From positions 1-64,000 of the forward strand of contig CAZXUQ010000004.1 of the NCBI GenBank assembly GCA_964644075.1: a stretch of 64,000 bases of DNA, read 5' to 3'. Origin of the DNA: JAGOMW01 sp964644075 (lineage in GTDB: Bacteria; Patescibacteriota; Gracilibacteria; BD1-5; UBA2023). Position numbers and translations under genes: made by a program. Below, one piece after another: positions 29,509 through 40,054 of the stretch; within the stretch, counting starts at the first letter, position 1, and every line of letters starts with the position of its first letter. Below the pieces are notes generated by a model. The model searched no databases. It was not told the DNA's origin and was given only the letters and a program-made list of their open reading frames with translations.

Positions 29509-32500
29509 CTAATACGTCAAATTAATCCCGAACCTCACATTTCCACTATAGTCCCCTGCTGGAGCATTTGCACTTGCATTGACTCAGTATTTCACTCGAT
29601 AGGTGAAGGTATTTCTTGCTCAGTTGGTATTGATGTTTTTCGCGACCGAGACGATCGTCTGCGTCGTACCATGTGGCGTGATCGTGGATGAATAGCCACT
29701 TCAGATATTTTTATCATATCACCATCAGGTCGATCCTGAGTAGACAGGGATAACATCCGTGATATAGGTGAGGTCGTTCGTGCGGAGCATGGAGAGGTCG
29801 AACGCTGCACCGACTGTCTGTACCGTGAGGAGGAGCTCTCCGGTGCCAAATGTCGTGATGCTCGTCTGTGCAGGACCGATATCATAGCTCGGTGCGCTGA
29901 TCGTCCAGACGATAGCATCGACATAGTAGGTATAGCTCTGTGTGAGAGTATTCCCTACTGAGTCTGAGATGATAAAATCAAATCGATACTTTCCATACGG
30001 CAGTCCTGTAAGCTGGAATACTCCTGTCGATGTCGAGGCACTTGTGATAGTGAGGTATGGAGAAGCGATATTGGTCGACGACCATGTCGCACCCGTCGCA
30101 TCCCAGGCATAGATACGTCCTGTCAGCGAACCTGCGACGATCGATGATCCTGTATCCGCATAGGTCAGTGTGATCGGAAATGTACCATACGGAGCCAGTG
30201 TTCCAGATGCGACCGAGTTCGAGAGGATAACAGGAGGGGTCGTATCTGTCGGCACACTCTTCGCGAATGCGACATACTGCATATCAGCAAGACCGAGAGA
30301 AAAATCCCATGTATTGGATCCTGTACTGTAGGTACCAGTATATGCTGTCGCTCCTGAAGCAAAGGTAGAGTCCGTATCTGTGAGGAGGTAGAGTGATCCA
30401 CTCATCGCAGGGAGTGTACCTGCAGGATAGGAGATAGTGACAGTGGCGAGGTCTCCGTTTTTTTCCTGGAAGAGCCACTCTCGAGGAAGTCTCTGATATC
30501 CAGTAGGGCTATCAGTACCAGTAAATGCTGCGACTGAGGCACCATCATTTGCCCAGAGGAGTCCCATACGGTTGGTTCCGATAGAGGACTTCGCGACGAT
30601 GATATCTCCAGTATTGGTCACTGACTGAGAACGGAGCTGAGAAAGTGTAGAGGTATCATCTCGACCGATTCAGGCGATATTATTTTTATATGTTCATGCG
30701 CTCGTAGCATTCCAGATGACAGTACCGTTGGAGTAGATATAGTCTGTCGCTGTGGTCTGATCGAGGGTGATACCATACTTGATCGCGAGGTAACTCTCTA
30801 CTCGGTTTCGAAGTGAACCCGTGAGCTCTGTCGGATAGACGATCACTTCCCCGACATTCGAGAGTGTAGAGTTCGTCGCACTCGTACGACCGATACCGAT
30901 ATTGCTCGTCGCAAATGCAGTCGCAACCGATCCACTCGAGAGTGTCGTGAAACCATCTGTACGAGAGAGAGCTACTCCTGTCGATGATCGCGTCATCGTC
31001 GTGATAGCTGGTCTCGATGCGACTCGACTGTTGGCTCCACTATAGAACGTCACTCATCCAAAGAGTCAAAAACTATTGGAAGTCGGCGATGTACGAGTGG
31101 AGACACCGTTTGCTGTACCACTGAGTGTGCCTATATTCCATGCTCATCATGCTCAGATACTCGTGACGTTAAATACTGATGCTGCAGCAGTGGTGATATT
31201 GAGGCTACTATTTGTGTTGAGTGAAGCACTATTGAAGTAGATAGTTGGGTTTCCATTGATACGGTTTGTGGGATCGTATGTGACCGTCCCGAGACCAGTG
31301 ATAGCATTGGCAGCAGCACCAAGAGTTCCACTATTGGCCCAGGTCGTGATCGTACATCCTGTCGTCGTACAGTTCGTCCCGTTTCCTGCTCGGAGCCAGA
31401 GTGTTGCACCCGCTACTCCTCCTGGACTGATAGCAACTCCTCATACGACAGGATTCGTCGAAAGAGCAGTGTTATTGGTGACATTTGAGTCTCCAGGATT
31501 GGAGATAAATACATTAAATGTGACATTTGATCAGCTCGCAGCTGTATTTGGTGTCACTGGTATACGGACCGTCTCGCTTCCTGTGATCGGAGCTATCGTG
31601 GTTGTTTTGGTACAGGTGACTCCAGTCCCTACCTGGGCACCACACGACCACCCATTGTCAGTAAATGACGATGCTGGTCAGACGATATTTGTCGGTATCG
31701 TGAGGACAACCGTATGAACCCCGCTCGAACTGAGATTACCAGCATTGGTGATATTGATCGGGTACTGGGAAGTAAGGTTTGATGTGAGAGGTCACTCAGG
31801 AGCACCGATACCAGGGATGAGGTCTGGAACACTCGCTGAGACATATGGGAGGAGTCTCCACTCGACAGTACCACTGTAGGTTATATTTGCTCAGGTTCAG
31901 AAGTTCCAATTCACTCAGTATGCCAAGTCTCATGCTCCTGAAAAAGTATTGGCAAAGTCTGTACCTCCTGTGATACGTCATCCGACCGTCGCATATGGAC
32001 CAGCTTCATACGCTGTCCAGAGGGCACCAGAGAGATAGCGAAATGCAGAGAGGACGTTCGCGACACTATCATAGACTCCGATCGTCTGTCATCCAGTATT
32101 GGTGAAGTATCCAGTATCATTGGTATCAGCACCTGCGACGAAGCTATCGTTGGCAAAGTAAAATCGTACATTTGCTGTGTTTGTTGCTGGAACAATAACA
32201 CGATACGACCAGGTGAAGTATTTGTTCGGTGCTGTATATACATAGTCTATAATCAGTGTGTATGTGAGTCATCGGACGACTCGTGTCATCGTAGAAGTTG
32301 CTGTATAGGTATTTCCATTGGTCGACCCTGTAGTCGACCGTGTAGACCATGCAGTTGCTGTGACTCCATCGACACCATTTCCATAGGTTGTCCCTCCGAT
32401 ACGAAGTGCCGCCCATACTGCAGGGAGTCCGCACCCAGTCGCAGCAGGATTTCCTGTATAGATTTGTGTTTGTCAGTTGTAGTAAATCTGCGCCTGAGCA

Positions 32501-33519
32501 CAGTCACCGACGATGATACGGAGATCGTTTGATCCTGCTATACCTCCAGCTGGATTCATTGTAAATGATGACGCTCCACAGGTGTAAAACGTGACTTTTC
32601 CATTTTTGACGATCGCTTGCGCTCCAGGAAGAGAAGCAGTTCCATCAGAGTTACAGAGTGTATCTGGTGAGATCGAGAGTCCTCCAGTATGGAAATCAGC
32701 ATCTCCAGCATGCATCGTCATGAGGTCCACGACCATACCATCGCTCATCATTGGAGTGTCGATACTGAGTTTGACTGGTCGAGAGAAGATCAGATGTGAA
32801 CCAGAAAGTCCGAATTCAAATCCTTCTACCTCTGCTCCGACCATTCACTTCTTTTTGGTGCCTTTATTTTTCATGGTTTTTTCGTATTTTGCTTTTGCTT
32901 TTGCTTTCTTGGTACCATCGAGTGCTGCGATACTGATGAGACTCGTATCGATGATGGCTCCATCTGGAGTCGTGATAGTCGTCCCTGTTTCCATCTCGAC
33001 CTGTACTGTTCCACGGGCTGTTGGCACGGTCTTTCTTTCACGAGATTTTTTATCGAGAGTGATATTTTTGCCGACTTTTTGTTCGAGAGGGAGTTCGACA
33101 GTATCGAGAAATGCGAAAGGATCAGGAGTGAGAGTACCTGAGGAGGCGAGGAGTGGATCTGTCGGGAGAAATCCAGAAAGTGTCTGTGAAAATGGGACAA
33201 ATATCCCTGAAAAAACAGGAGAAAGCGATGGTGTAAGTGAAGGAGTGAGACTCAGGTATTCCTGTTTTGCTGCGAGAAGGGTGATAAGCGACTCATCAGC
33301 GGGAACCGCATGTTCGAAAGCAATATTCGCATGTGGTGCAGGAGTACTCTCAGTATCGAGGAGAGTCTTACGTGCCTCCATATCGGCAATTGTCGCGTAT
33401 GGGAGAGCATCGAGAGAGTTAACTTCAGCAGTTTCGAGAGCTGACATCGGGGAAATACACGCTAAAAACACCGTAGTCACGATGAGAAGGGTTGCGATGT
33501 ATTTTTCCCTGAGAAACAT
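29509..33519 (-). CDS. 1336-residue secreted surface protein
   Basis: A signal peptide at the start (YIATLLIVTTVFLACISPMSA). Residues about 30-225 are low-complexity Ser/Pro/Thr/Ala, ending in a Lys-rich run. Then come beta modules: residues about 230-560 hold Cys-containing domains; about 560-680 a DUF11/CARDB-like unit (NLSSSGVHTVVLTIPTNIV, ETVRIPVTPN); about 690-970 a LamG/DUF8202-like unit (VAGATLWLRAGNGTN, VESYLAIKYGITLDQT). The end is Ig-like (VILSNSVASGTLAPYGTFPI). There is no LPXTG or C-terminal anchor. More than 25 UGA glycines. A likely adhesin or glycan-binding protein; role inferred from architecture. Confidence 0.85.
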
Positions 33520-33555
33520 ATACCAATATTATGCCATAATCCGCTTTCCTCTACA

Positions 33556-33585
33556 AAAAACACCCACATTGTGTGAGTGTTTTGT
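33556..33585. terminator. bidirectional-type hairpin terminator
   Basis: Stem AACACCCACA/TGTGAGTGTT with one C-A mismatch and T runs on both strands (TTTTG, TTTTTTG). Between the cNMP-like gene (minus) and the surface protein (minus), so it most likely ends the former. Confidence 0.65.
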
Positions 33586-33595
33586 CTTGACGAGA

Positions 33596-34402
33596 TTATT
33601 TCTTCCATCCTGCCTCGATCAGCCTGATACAATTCGGGATCATATCGAGAGTGATACGACGAATATATCATGGAAGTCGCTCATTTTCTATCGTGTAGAT
33701 GATATATCCATAACACTCTCCCCTACTTTCGAGAGAGAAAATATGGGCATATCCTGTGCCAAAGAGTCACTTTTCCACCGCATACCCGCTGATGCCGAGA
33801 GGATGACGGAGACGTTCATTGATCATAAATGTCCCTGATGAGGCGCGAAACCGTACAGAAAATGTATCTGTAAGTACCTCATGACGCTCGATCCAGACGA
33901 CATCAGAGAGGGAAAATGTGTTTTTGAGCGTTTCGAGAAGTTTTGGAATGGTCGCAAAATGTCACGACTCGAGTCCATCGATGAGAGCGTACCCGATCGT
34001 TCGCTCAGTATTAGCTTCTTTGACACGCTCGTTAGTTACTGCGAGACAGGCTCGGAGGAGGATCTCATGAAAGTTTGGCTTTTCTCGGGCGAGTTTGGCG
34101 ATCGTTTTTTCCGTGAGGATGTAGACTTTTCAGGGTGACTTCGTCACGACTTTTACTGGTTTTCGAAATGACCCGAAAAATATCCCCTCCCCGAGTACAC
34201 TCGGTGCATCGATCTCACCGATCTCATGCAATCAGCCAAATGGACTCTCTGCCCATACTGTATACCACCCACTTTCGAAGAGGTAGAGCGTATGACTCGA
34301 CTCATTATCGAGGACGATATCTCACTCGAGGTAGTTTCGTGACTCGATTTTTTCCTCTTCACAGAGGGTAAGTAGGGATGTAAAAAGATTTTTTCGGAGC
34401 AA
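33596..34402 (-). CDS. cyclic-nucleotide-binding-domain-like protein
   Basis: 268 residues from a provisional TTG start. The N-terminal 120 residues have the cNMP-binding beta-roll order: LYLFESGWYTVWAESPFGG, VLGEGIFFGSFRKPVKVVTKS, then KLAREKPNFHEILLRACLAV, as in Crp-type regulators. The ligand-binding Arg-Ser pair is not obvious. The C-terminal half (VRFRASSGTFMINERLRHPLGISGYAV) is not a Crp HTH. Four UGA glycines. No in-frame ATG exists; an ATG at 34464-34466 would be in frame only if 28 bases of the 14-bp repeat upstream were missing. Confidence 0.6.
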
Positions 34403-34411
34403 GATGAATAA

Positions 34412-34452
34412 ATGGTGAATTGTTAATGGTGAATTGTTAATGGTGAATTGTG
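34412..34452. repeat. 14-bp tandem repeat, nearly three copies
   Basis: The unit ATGGTGAATTGTTA occurs at 34412-34425 and 34426-34439, with a diverged third copy at 34440-34452. It sits between pilT and the cNMP-like gene, at the 5' end of the latter. TTAATGGT of the repeat can pair with ACCATTAA further right. Confidence 0.85.
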
Positions 34453-34496
34453 TCAAAGTTTCTCATTGAACATTTACCATTAACCATTATACATTT

Positions 34497-35552
34497 TTAC
34501 GTTCCTTCTGTTAGCATAGCGATACGGTCTTTATCACGGACATATTTGAGGATTGTATCTTTTGCGACGTATTTCCGACGATAGAGATCGATGATCGCAT
34601 CATCCATGAGGACCATACCTTCTTGTTTGGATATTTCGAGGACAGAGTACATATGATGCGTCTCTCACCTGATTATGAGGTTGCGGATAGAGTCATTATT
34701 GAGCATGATTTCGCGCGCGACGACCCGTCCTGAACCATCGACTTTCGGCAGGAGAACCTGCGAGACGACAGCACGAAGAGCAAGTGAGAACTGCATACGG
34801 ATCTGACTCTGCTCATCAGGAGGGAATGACTGTATGATACGATCGACCGTCTGGATTGTATCGTTGGTATGGAGAGTCGAGAAGACGAGATGACCAGTTT
34901 CCGCGAGTGTGACAGCAGCTCGGATAGTGTCGAGATCTCGCATTTCTCCGACGACGATCACATCAGGATCTTCACGTAGGATAGATCTGATCCCATCAGG
35001 AAAACTCTCGAACTGCTTGCCGAGTTCTCGCTGGTGGATGAGAGATTGTTTATTCTCATAGACGAACTCGACGGGATCCTCGAGGGTGATGATATGTTTT
35101 TTGGTGGTGCGATTGACGTGTTCAAGCATCGCCGCCATGGTCGTGGATTTCCCACTTCCTGTCGGTCAGGTAACGAGGACGATCCCCTTCTCCGCACTCG
35201 CGAGATCGAGGAGATGCTTCGGGAGTCCGATCTGCTCTGGTTCTGGGATTTTCGATGGGATCATACGAAAAGCGAGAGTCACGCCATTGATTGTACGAGA
35301 GATATTGACACGAAATCGCGTCCCACTCTGTGAGTACGATGCATCGACTGTCCTCTCGGTAAATGGACGTGAGAGGATATACTGACAGATAGTATCGATA
35401 TCTGCTTGTGTGAGTTTGCCAAATGCAGGAATCGGAGACATATCACCGACTCAATTTCGTATATATGCCATCTCGTCAGTCGAGAAGTGCAGATCAGAAA
35501 TATGATTCTTGATGATATCGTCGATCAAAGCGGTAAATCGCTGGATTTCCAT
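34497..35552 (-). CDS. pilT: type IV pilus retraction ATPase
   Basis: 351 residues, full PilT length. It pulls pili back by depolymerising them, for twitching and DNA uptake. Walker A is VTGPTGSGKSTTM with its first Gly coded by UGA. The Asp box is HIITLEDPVEFVY, Walker B is DPDVIVVGEMRDLDTIRAA, and the His box is GHLVFSTLHTNDT. The C-terminal half has DEQSQIRMQFSLALRAVVSQVLLP. Promoter TTGACG-18-TAGGAT upstream gives a leader of about 14 bases. Confidence 0.96.
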
Positions 35553-35665
35553 AAAAGTAACGTTATGCATCTATCCTAGCATATTTTCATCTCTTTCGTC
35601 AATTCTTTTCACGCGAGAAGTAGACGAAAACTCTCGACAAATACAAAAATCCTCTACAGGAATAT

Positions 35666-35693
35666 TTTGACTTTACAGAAAAATTTATACACT
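35666..35693 (+). promoter_or_regulatory. near-leaderless promoter of the phosphatase
   Basis: TTTGAC/TTGACT at 35666-35672 and TACACT at 35688-35693; exactly six bases then lie before the ATG at 35700. Confidence 0.5.
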
Positions 35694-35699
35694 TCTCTT

Positions 35700-36164
35700 A
35701 TGCCGAAACTGCTTCTTTTCCGACATGGGGAACGAGATAATACAGATGCTCTTACTCCGCATGGAAGAGAAAGTGTTATCCAAAATACGCTTCTTGTCCC
35801 AGCAGAATATCGTGATTTGGACGTTGTGTACTCATCTCCTCGGCAACGTTGCAGAGAAACAGCGCACTTAGTAAGCGAGTGTCTCCTTGGAAAAGATTCT
35901 GTGATTATACTTCCTGATCTCCATGATGTTGTCACAGAAGAGGATTTTCTTCCAGAAGATCGTATCAATGAACCATACCTGAGAAAATTTCAAAAGGCAG
36001 TAAGAGAGCTTCTTAGAGCATCTCCAACATGTCGTATCATTCTTGTAGGGCATTCTGAACAAGCAGAATCACTATCTCCCATAGGAAGTGGCCGAACTAC
36101 TCTCGAAATGGGAAAATTTCTCGAAATAGACACTGATCACCTCCTCTCTCTATGAAAATCATAA
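35700..36164 (+). CDS. histidine phosphatase family protein (SixA/PGM-like)
   Basis: 154 residues. LLLFRHGERDNTDALTPHG carries the catalytic His in RHGE, DVVYSSPRQRCRETAHLV is the second motif, and ILVGHSEQAES the second His. Size and layout fit SixA-type phosphohistidine phosphatases. Its last four codons (after the TGA-coded Gly, ending TAA) overlap the pth start by 13 bases. Confidence 0.85.
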
Positions 36165-36679
36165 TCTGACTCGGCAATCCAGGGAAAAAATACGAACACA
36201 CCAGACACAATGTGGGGTTTCTCGCTGTCGAATACATGAGAGAAAGACTCGGATGAAGCGAGTGGGAAGACTCTAGATTTCATGCCATCATCTCGAAAAC
36301 AAAAGATATCATCCTCATGAAGCCTATGACCTTCATGAACCTCTCGGGAGATGCTGTCGCGAGTGTGGTGAATTTCTATAAACTCGATCCTTGAACCGAT
36401 ATCCTCGTGATCTCCGATGATCTGGATATGGAATTCGCGAAAGTCAGATATAGAAAAGAGTGATCCCATGGCGGGCAAAATGGACTCCGAGACATCGCAA
36501 CCAAACTCGCCATGAGTGAGTACTCACGTGTAAAGATCGGTATCGGACGACATGAGCATATGGAAGTATCTGACTGGGTGCTCTCGAAATTTACGAAAGA
36601 AGAGAGAGAAATACTCGACATCGACGTGCTCCCAAAAGTAGAAGAATACATAAAAAACTGGCTATGAGACTCGATCTAA
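36152..36679 (+). CDS. pth: peptidyl-tRNA hydrolase
   Basis: Frees tRNA from stalled peptidyl-tRNA. 175 residues. Signature IIIGLGNPGKKYEHTRHNVGF with the catalytic His19 and its partners; the first Gly of GLGNPG is UGA. MKPMTFMNLSG and ISDDLDMEFAKVRYRKEGSHGGQNGLRDI follow as expected. Overlaps the upstream phosphatase by 13 bases and tlyA by 16 bases. Confidence 0.96.
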
Positions 36680-37395
36680 AGGTCAGTGAAATCTCATGAT
36701 ACTCTCGCAATAAAGCTCGCCAACTCATCGAGGAAGGCTATATTTCGGTGGATGCAAAAATCATCACCAAGCCGGCATATGAAACAACAGGAAGTGAAAA
36801 AATCACCATCCGCGAAGAGAAGCGTATCCACTGGGTCTCCCGAAGTGCTGGGAAACTCGATGGATTTCTCGAGGAACTCGGAATGATGAATGAAGAATTA
36901 CGAATAACATGAGCGAATTGCCTCGATGTCGGATCATCTACCTGAGGATTTACACAGGTGCTCCTCGAGCGCTGAGCATCCCATGTAGATGCGGTCGATG
37001 TCGGGAAAAATCAGCTCGATCCGAGCCTCAGGAACGATCCGAGAGTGACGAGTTACGAAGAGATGGATATCCGAGATTTCTCGAGTGAAGCTCCCTACAA
37101 CATCATCGTCTGTGATGCTTCGTTTATCTCGCTCATGGAGATATTTCCGAGTATTCTCGCTTTTGCAGATACAAAAACCGAAATTTTCCTCCTCTGGAAG
37201 CCCCAGTTCGAGGTCGGACGAGAACATCTGCGTAAGACCTGAGTTCCAAAAAATGAAAAAATCATAGCAAAACGCCAGCAGGAATGGGAAGATTTCCTTA
37301 TCGCGAAAAATTGCAAAATACTCCAGAAATCCCTCTCCACCGTCGTCGGTGAAGCAGGAAATCAGGAGTGGATGTACTGGATAAGGAAGTATTAA
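36664..37395 (+). CDS. tlyA: TlyA family rRNA 2'-O-methyltransferase
   Basis: 243 residues. An N-terminal S4 domain (MRLDLKVSEI ... KARQLIEEGYISVDAKIITKP) is followed by an FtsJ-like Rossmann fold: CLDVGSSTGGFTQVLLERGA is the SAM site (one Gly is UGA), VDVGKNQLDPSLRND and VCDASFISL the later strands. In the known case it methylates 16S and 23S rRNA; activity here is inferred. Its stop interlocks with that of the convergent gene via TTAA (37392-37395). Confidence 0.92.
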
Positions 37396-38093
37396 GCCTT
37401 TTCCTTTATAAAAAGCTCGAATGCCTCAAGAAGTCATGATAGGTTCACTTTTCTTTCTAGAAATATTTTTCAATGATCTGATTCTAAAAATAGCATTAAG
37501 TCTGAGAGACTCGTCTGAGAAATAATTTCATTCAGGTCACTGACTAATGTATAAATACTTTCTTTATCCTGCCAACTCGATGAGAACAGTTGATCTGTCT
37601 GGTATCAGAACTGAATAACAATATCCAAAACCTGCGGATTATCATGAAGATACTCAAGACGAGATGTAATATTTTCAATGAGTATTTCATCTCATTCTGG
37701 AGTATGTTCATCGTACATCCAAGGTTTTCACCAAAGGGGATGTTGTGCTATACTTTTATAGAGGTCAGGATAATCCGACTCGAATTTCTTAATCCTCAAA
37801 ATAGATTCTAGATGCGCGATGGTACTTTCGAAGTCAAGAGATCACTCTTGGTATTTCTTCCACCAAGGACTCGTTTCAAGAAGATATGCTAGTCATTGAT
37901 GGCTCGAGAGAAGTAGTCATATGGTTTCTGTTTTTTTATCTGCAACAACTACTCATGATCACTGTTTTCATTTTTTAATATCTTCTACCTTTAGTGTCAC
38001 TTGTTCTTTGAGATGAAAAGATTCATATTTCCATGTTCCTAAAACCATTCAAAGTCAACAAACAATAGCAGGAAAAGTGTAATTATTTTTCAT
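37392..38093 (-). CDS. protein of unknown function
   Basis: 233 residues. The N-terminus MKNNYTFPAIVCGLGMVLGTWKY may be a signal or anchor. The rest is helical and acidic, with many Trp and UGA glycines (WGKPWMYDEHTPEG, DIVIQFGYQTDQLFSSSW). Codons are AT-rich. It starts four bases after the previous gene, so they form an operon. No family recognised. Confidence 0.65.
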
Positions 38094-38097
38094 TGAT

Positions 38098-38970
38098 TTA
38101 GAATCAGATAAAGGATATCTTGCCATTTTCTTTCTTAGCGATAGAGTCTATTTCAATGTCTGGTATGTTACTTTTCTCAAGAAAGGATCAAATTCTTCAT
38201 TTTCAGAATTCTTGTTCATCAAAATTCATACCTATATACTTATTTGAAATTCCCACTATACGAAGAGTTCTCGTGGATAAGTTTCTCAGAATTTTCCCAT
38301 CGAGTGGCCTCGTAATAATATTATCAATAGATTCAAATTTATAGAATAATGGATTGAAAATGAGCTGAAATGATGCTATACTGTTACCATAATTATTTCT
38401 CTCAACCATCTGCTGTATAGCATAAGTATAGTTAAATACGTTAATCTTCTTTGGGAGATCCACATTTACAAATTCCAAGATTAGATTCATATCTTTATTT
38501 TCCTTCCATGAAATATCTCCGAGGAGAGCTATTATATCTGGAGACTCGGAATAAATCTTTATATGAAGTTTCTGAAATGGTATCTTAGATATGTATTTCT
38601 TTATGTCTTCAGAGTAGTCATCATATTGAGAAGCAAATCATATTATAAGCGTCTTTGGGTTTGTTTCTTGAATTTTACGTATTATTTCTTCTTTAGATGT
38701 GGAAGATTGATCTCCGAACATTGGGAAATTTACAGTGGCAACGGTTCACCCAGTAGATTGTTCTGTACTATAAGACCGTGCTGTGATGTCATTTATGAAA
38801 CTAGTTCTTTCATTTGCCTTAAAAGCACACAAATCATTTTTCATATTACATTCGAGTAATTCATTAATATCTTCAGCATTCCTTGGAATATAAAAAGATT
38901 TATAAGTAAAGGCGCTTAAAATAGCTGTCAGTAAACAGGTAAAAATACACCATGTAACAGTATGTTTCAT
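38098..38970 (-). CDS. extracytoplasmic protein of unknown function
   Basis: 290 residues. N-terminal signal or anchor WCIFTCLLTAILSAFTY. Two early cysteines (LLECNMKNDLC). The body has a Rossmann-like alternation (TNPKTLIIGFASQYDD, LHIKIYSESPDIIALLGD) and ends with a UGA-rich tail. AT-rich codons like its partner. It may be a small enzyme or binding protein outside the membrane; not identified. Confidence 0.65.
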
Positions 38971-38989
38971 AGAATTGAAGATTAAGAAA

Positions 38990-39008
38990 AGTGGGGAGCA
39001 AGCTCCCC
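38990..39008 (-). terminator. terminator of the C39-like gene
   Basis: Minus strand GGGGAGC-TT-GCTCCCC followed by ACTTTTCTTAA, beginning 22 bases past the stop. Confidence 0.8.
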
Positions 39009-39030
39009 AGGAAAGAGGTTTCTCTATTTG

Positions 39031-39741
39031 CTAGCGACCGACAGCGAGGAACGAGAAGTACGACATATCGAACTTCGTTCCCACGTCTTTACGCAACACT
39101 GTTCCTTGTCCACCATAGTATGGTTCGTACCAGTCGATGGTATCAAGGTTGCGGGTGTTGTTACTCGCAAGTGGCGCTCGACCATACTCGTCTGTCCGCC
39201 GGTTGTAGGCATACAGGATGACGATATGGTTGAAGTTACCGACAGGATTGCCCGCCGAACCAGCTCGGATGACGCCCAATGCTGGGATGTCACGGTCGAG
39301 ATAATTGATGAGCTTGTCCATATTTTGAGCAACGGTGGTAGAACCTGTACCGTCCATGCGAGCAACATTTGCCCAACCGAACTTCCCGCGTGCGATCGCC
39401 TTGATCTGATCAAGGCTTGTTCCACTAGAACTGTTGTACGAAACCCCGATATATGTGTACATGTCTCTGAGTGTGTTTTGAGACGCACTTACAGTGTTCA
39501 TGTTCGGAGAGTTACTTCCAGTATCCAGACGCCTATAGTGATTACTCACGAACAGGAGAGATGTTGGGCCACACGAGTAATTCGCACCAGTGACGCTCTG
39601 CATGAGCGTATTTTGTACTGCCCATGCGTTTGGTACGATGTTGTTGACCCAATAGCCGCCAGCACCGTTATTTGCTGCATTTGCAACCAGAGAGAAACCT
39701 GCGAGGATTGCCGCAGCTACAGTTTTTTTGAGAGCGTTCAT
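39031..39741 (-). CDS. C39-like cysteine peptidase with foreign features
   Basis: 236 residues. Signal peptide LKKTVAAAILAGFSLVANA of proteobacterial style. Mature part: ANYSCGPTSLLFVSNHYR with the likely nucleophile Cys57, then FNHIVILYAYNRRTDEYG with His172, as in papain-like C39 peptidases. Some twenty glycines, none coded by UGA, while its neighbours use UGA freely. It has a purine-rich Shine-Dalgarno (AAGGAAAG) ahead of its start ATG (39739-39741), rare in this window, its own promoter and its own terminator. A recent horizontal gain from a standard-code bacterium, perhaps the host, is the best reading. Toxin, effector or bacteriocin-processing roles are all possible. Confidence 0.8.
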   Translation of the reverse strand: MNALKKTVAAAILAGFSLVANAANNGAGGYWVNNIVPNAWAVQNTLMQSVTGANYSCGPTSLLFVSNHYRRLDTGSNSPNMNTVSASQNTLRDMYTYIGVSYNSSSGTSLDQIKAIARGKFGWANVARMDGTGSTTVAQNMDKLINYLDRDIPALGVIRAGSAGNPVGNFNHIVILYAYNRRTDEYGRAPLASNNTRNLDTIDWYEPYYGGQGTVLRKDVGTKFDMSYFSFLAVGR

Positions 39742-39826
39742 TTGACGCTTTCCTTTCAGAGAAAGATTGGTATTTGACAGGGTTGATCCCTGACTCACTC
39801 GAAAGGATTTCCGAGAAGCGTTATAG

Positions 39827-39856
39827 ACTATATGCACGGAGGGGGGGGTGGGTCAA
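39827..39856 (-). promoter_or_regulatory. sigma-70-type promoter with poly-C spacer
   Basis: Minus strand TTGACC (39851-39856), 18-base spacer with a run of eight C, then TATAGT (39827-39832). It gives a leader of about 80 bases for the C39-like gene, unlike the leaderless starts elsewhere. Confidence 0.7.
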
Positions 39857-40054
39857 TTTATTTTTGAAAATCACACGCAAAATTTAAGAAATATTTAAGA
39901 AATTTTCAGAAAGAGAAATATGTCAAATGGTGAAAATTACTTTTAGATATAAGGAATTTTATCATTTTCTTATAACTTTTTATGTTGTGAAAAATTGCAT
40001 TTTCCCCTATTTCTCATATGCTATCGCCTATCTCTATCCCTATTTCTACAACCC
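39857..40054. other. AT-rich intergenic region
   Basis: About 200 bases between the C39-like promoter and yebC. It is very AT-rich with no open frame of interest. It probably holds the yebC promoter, but I see no convincing -10/-35 pair. Confidence 0.4.

Noticed and set aside
31256..31717. 153-codon plus-strand open frame
   Set aside because: Antisense shadow of the surface protein with a composition mirroring its Thr/Gly-rich codons.
32591..33838. 415-codon plus-strand open frame
   Set aside because: It is antisense to the 1336-residue surface protein and cNMP-like gene, is Ser/Arg/Val-rich, and has no family features.
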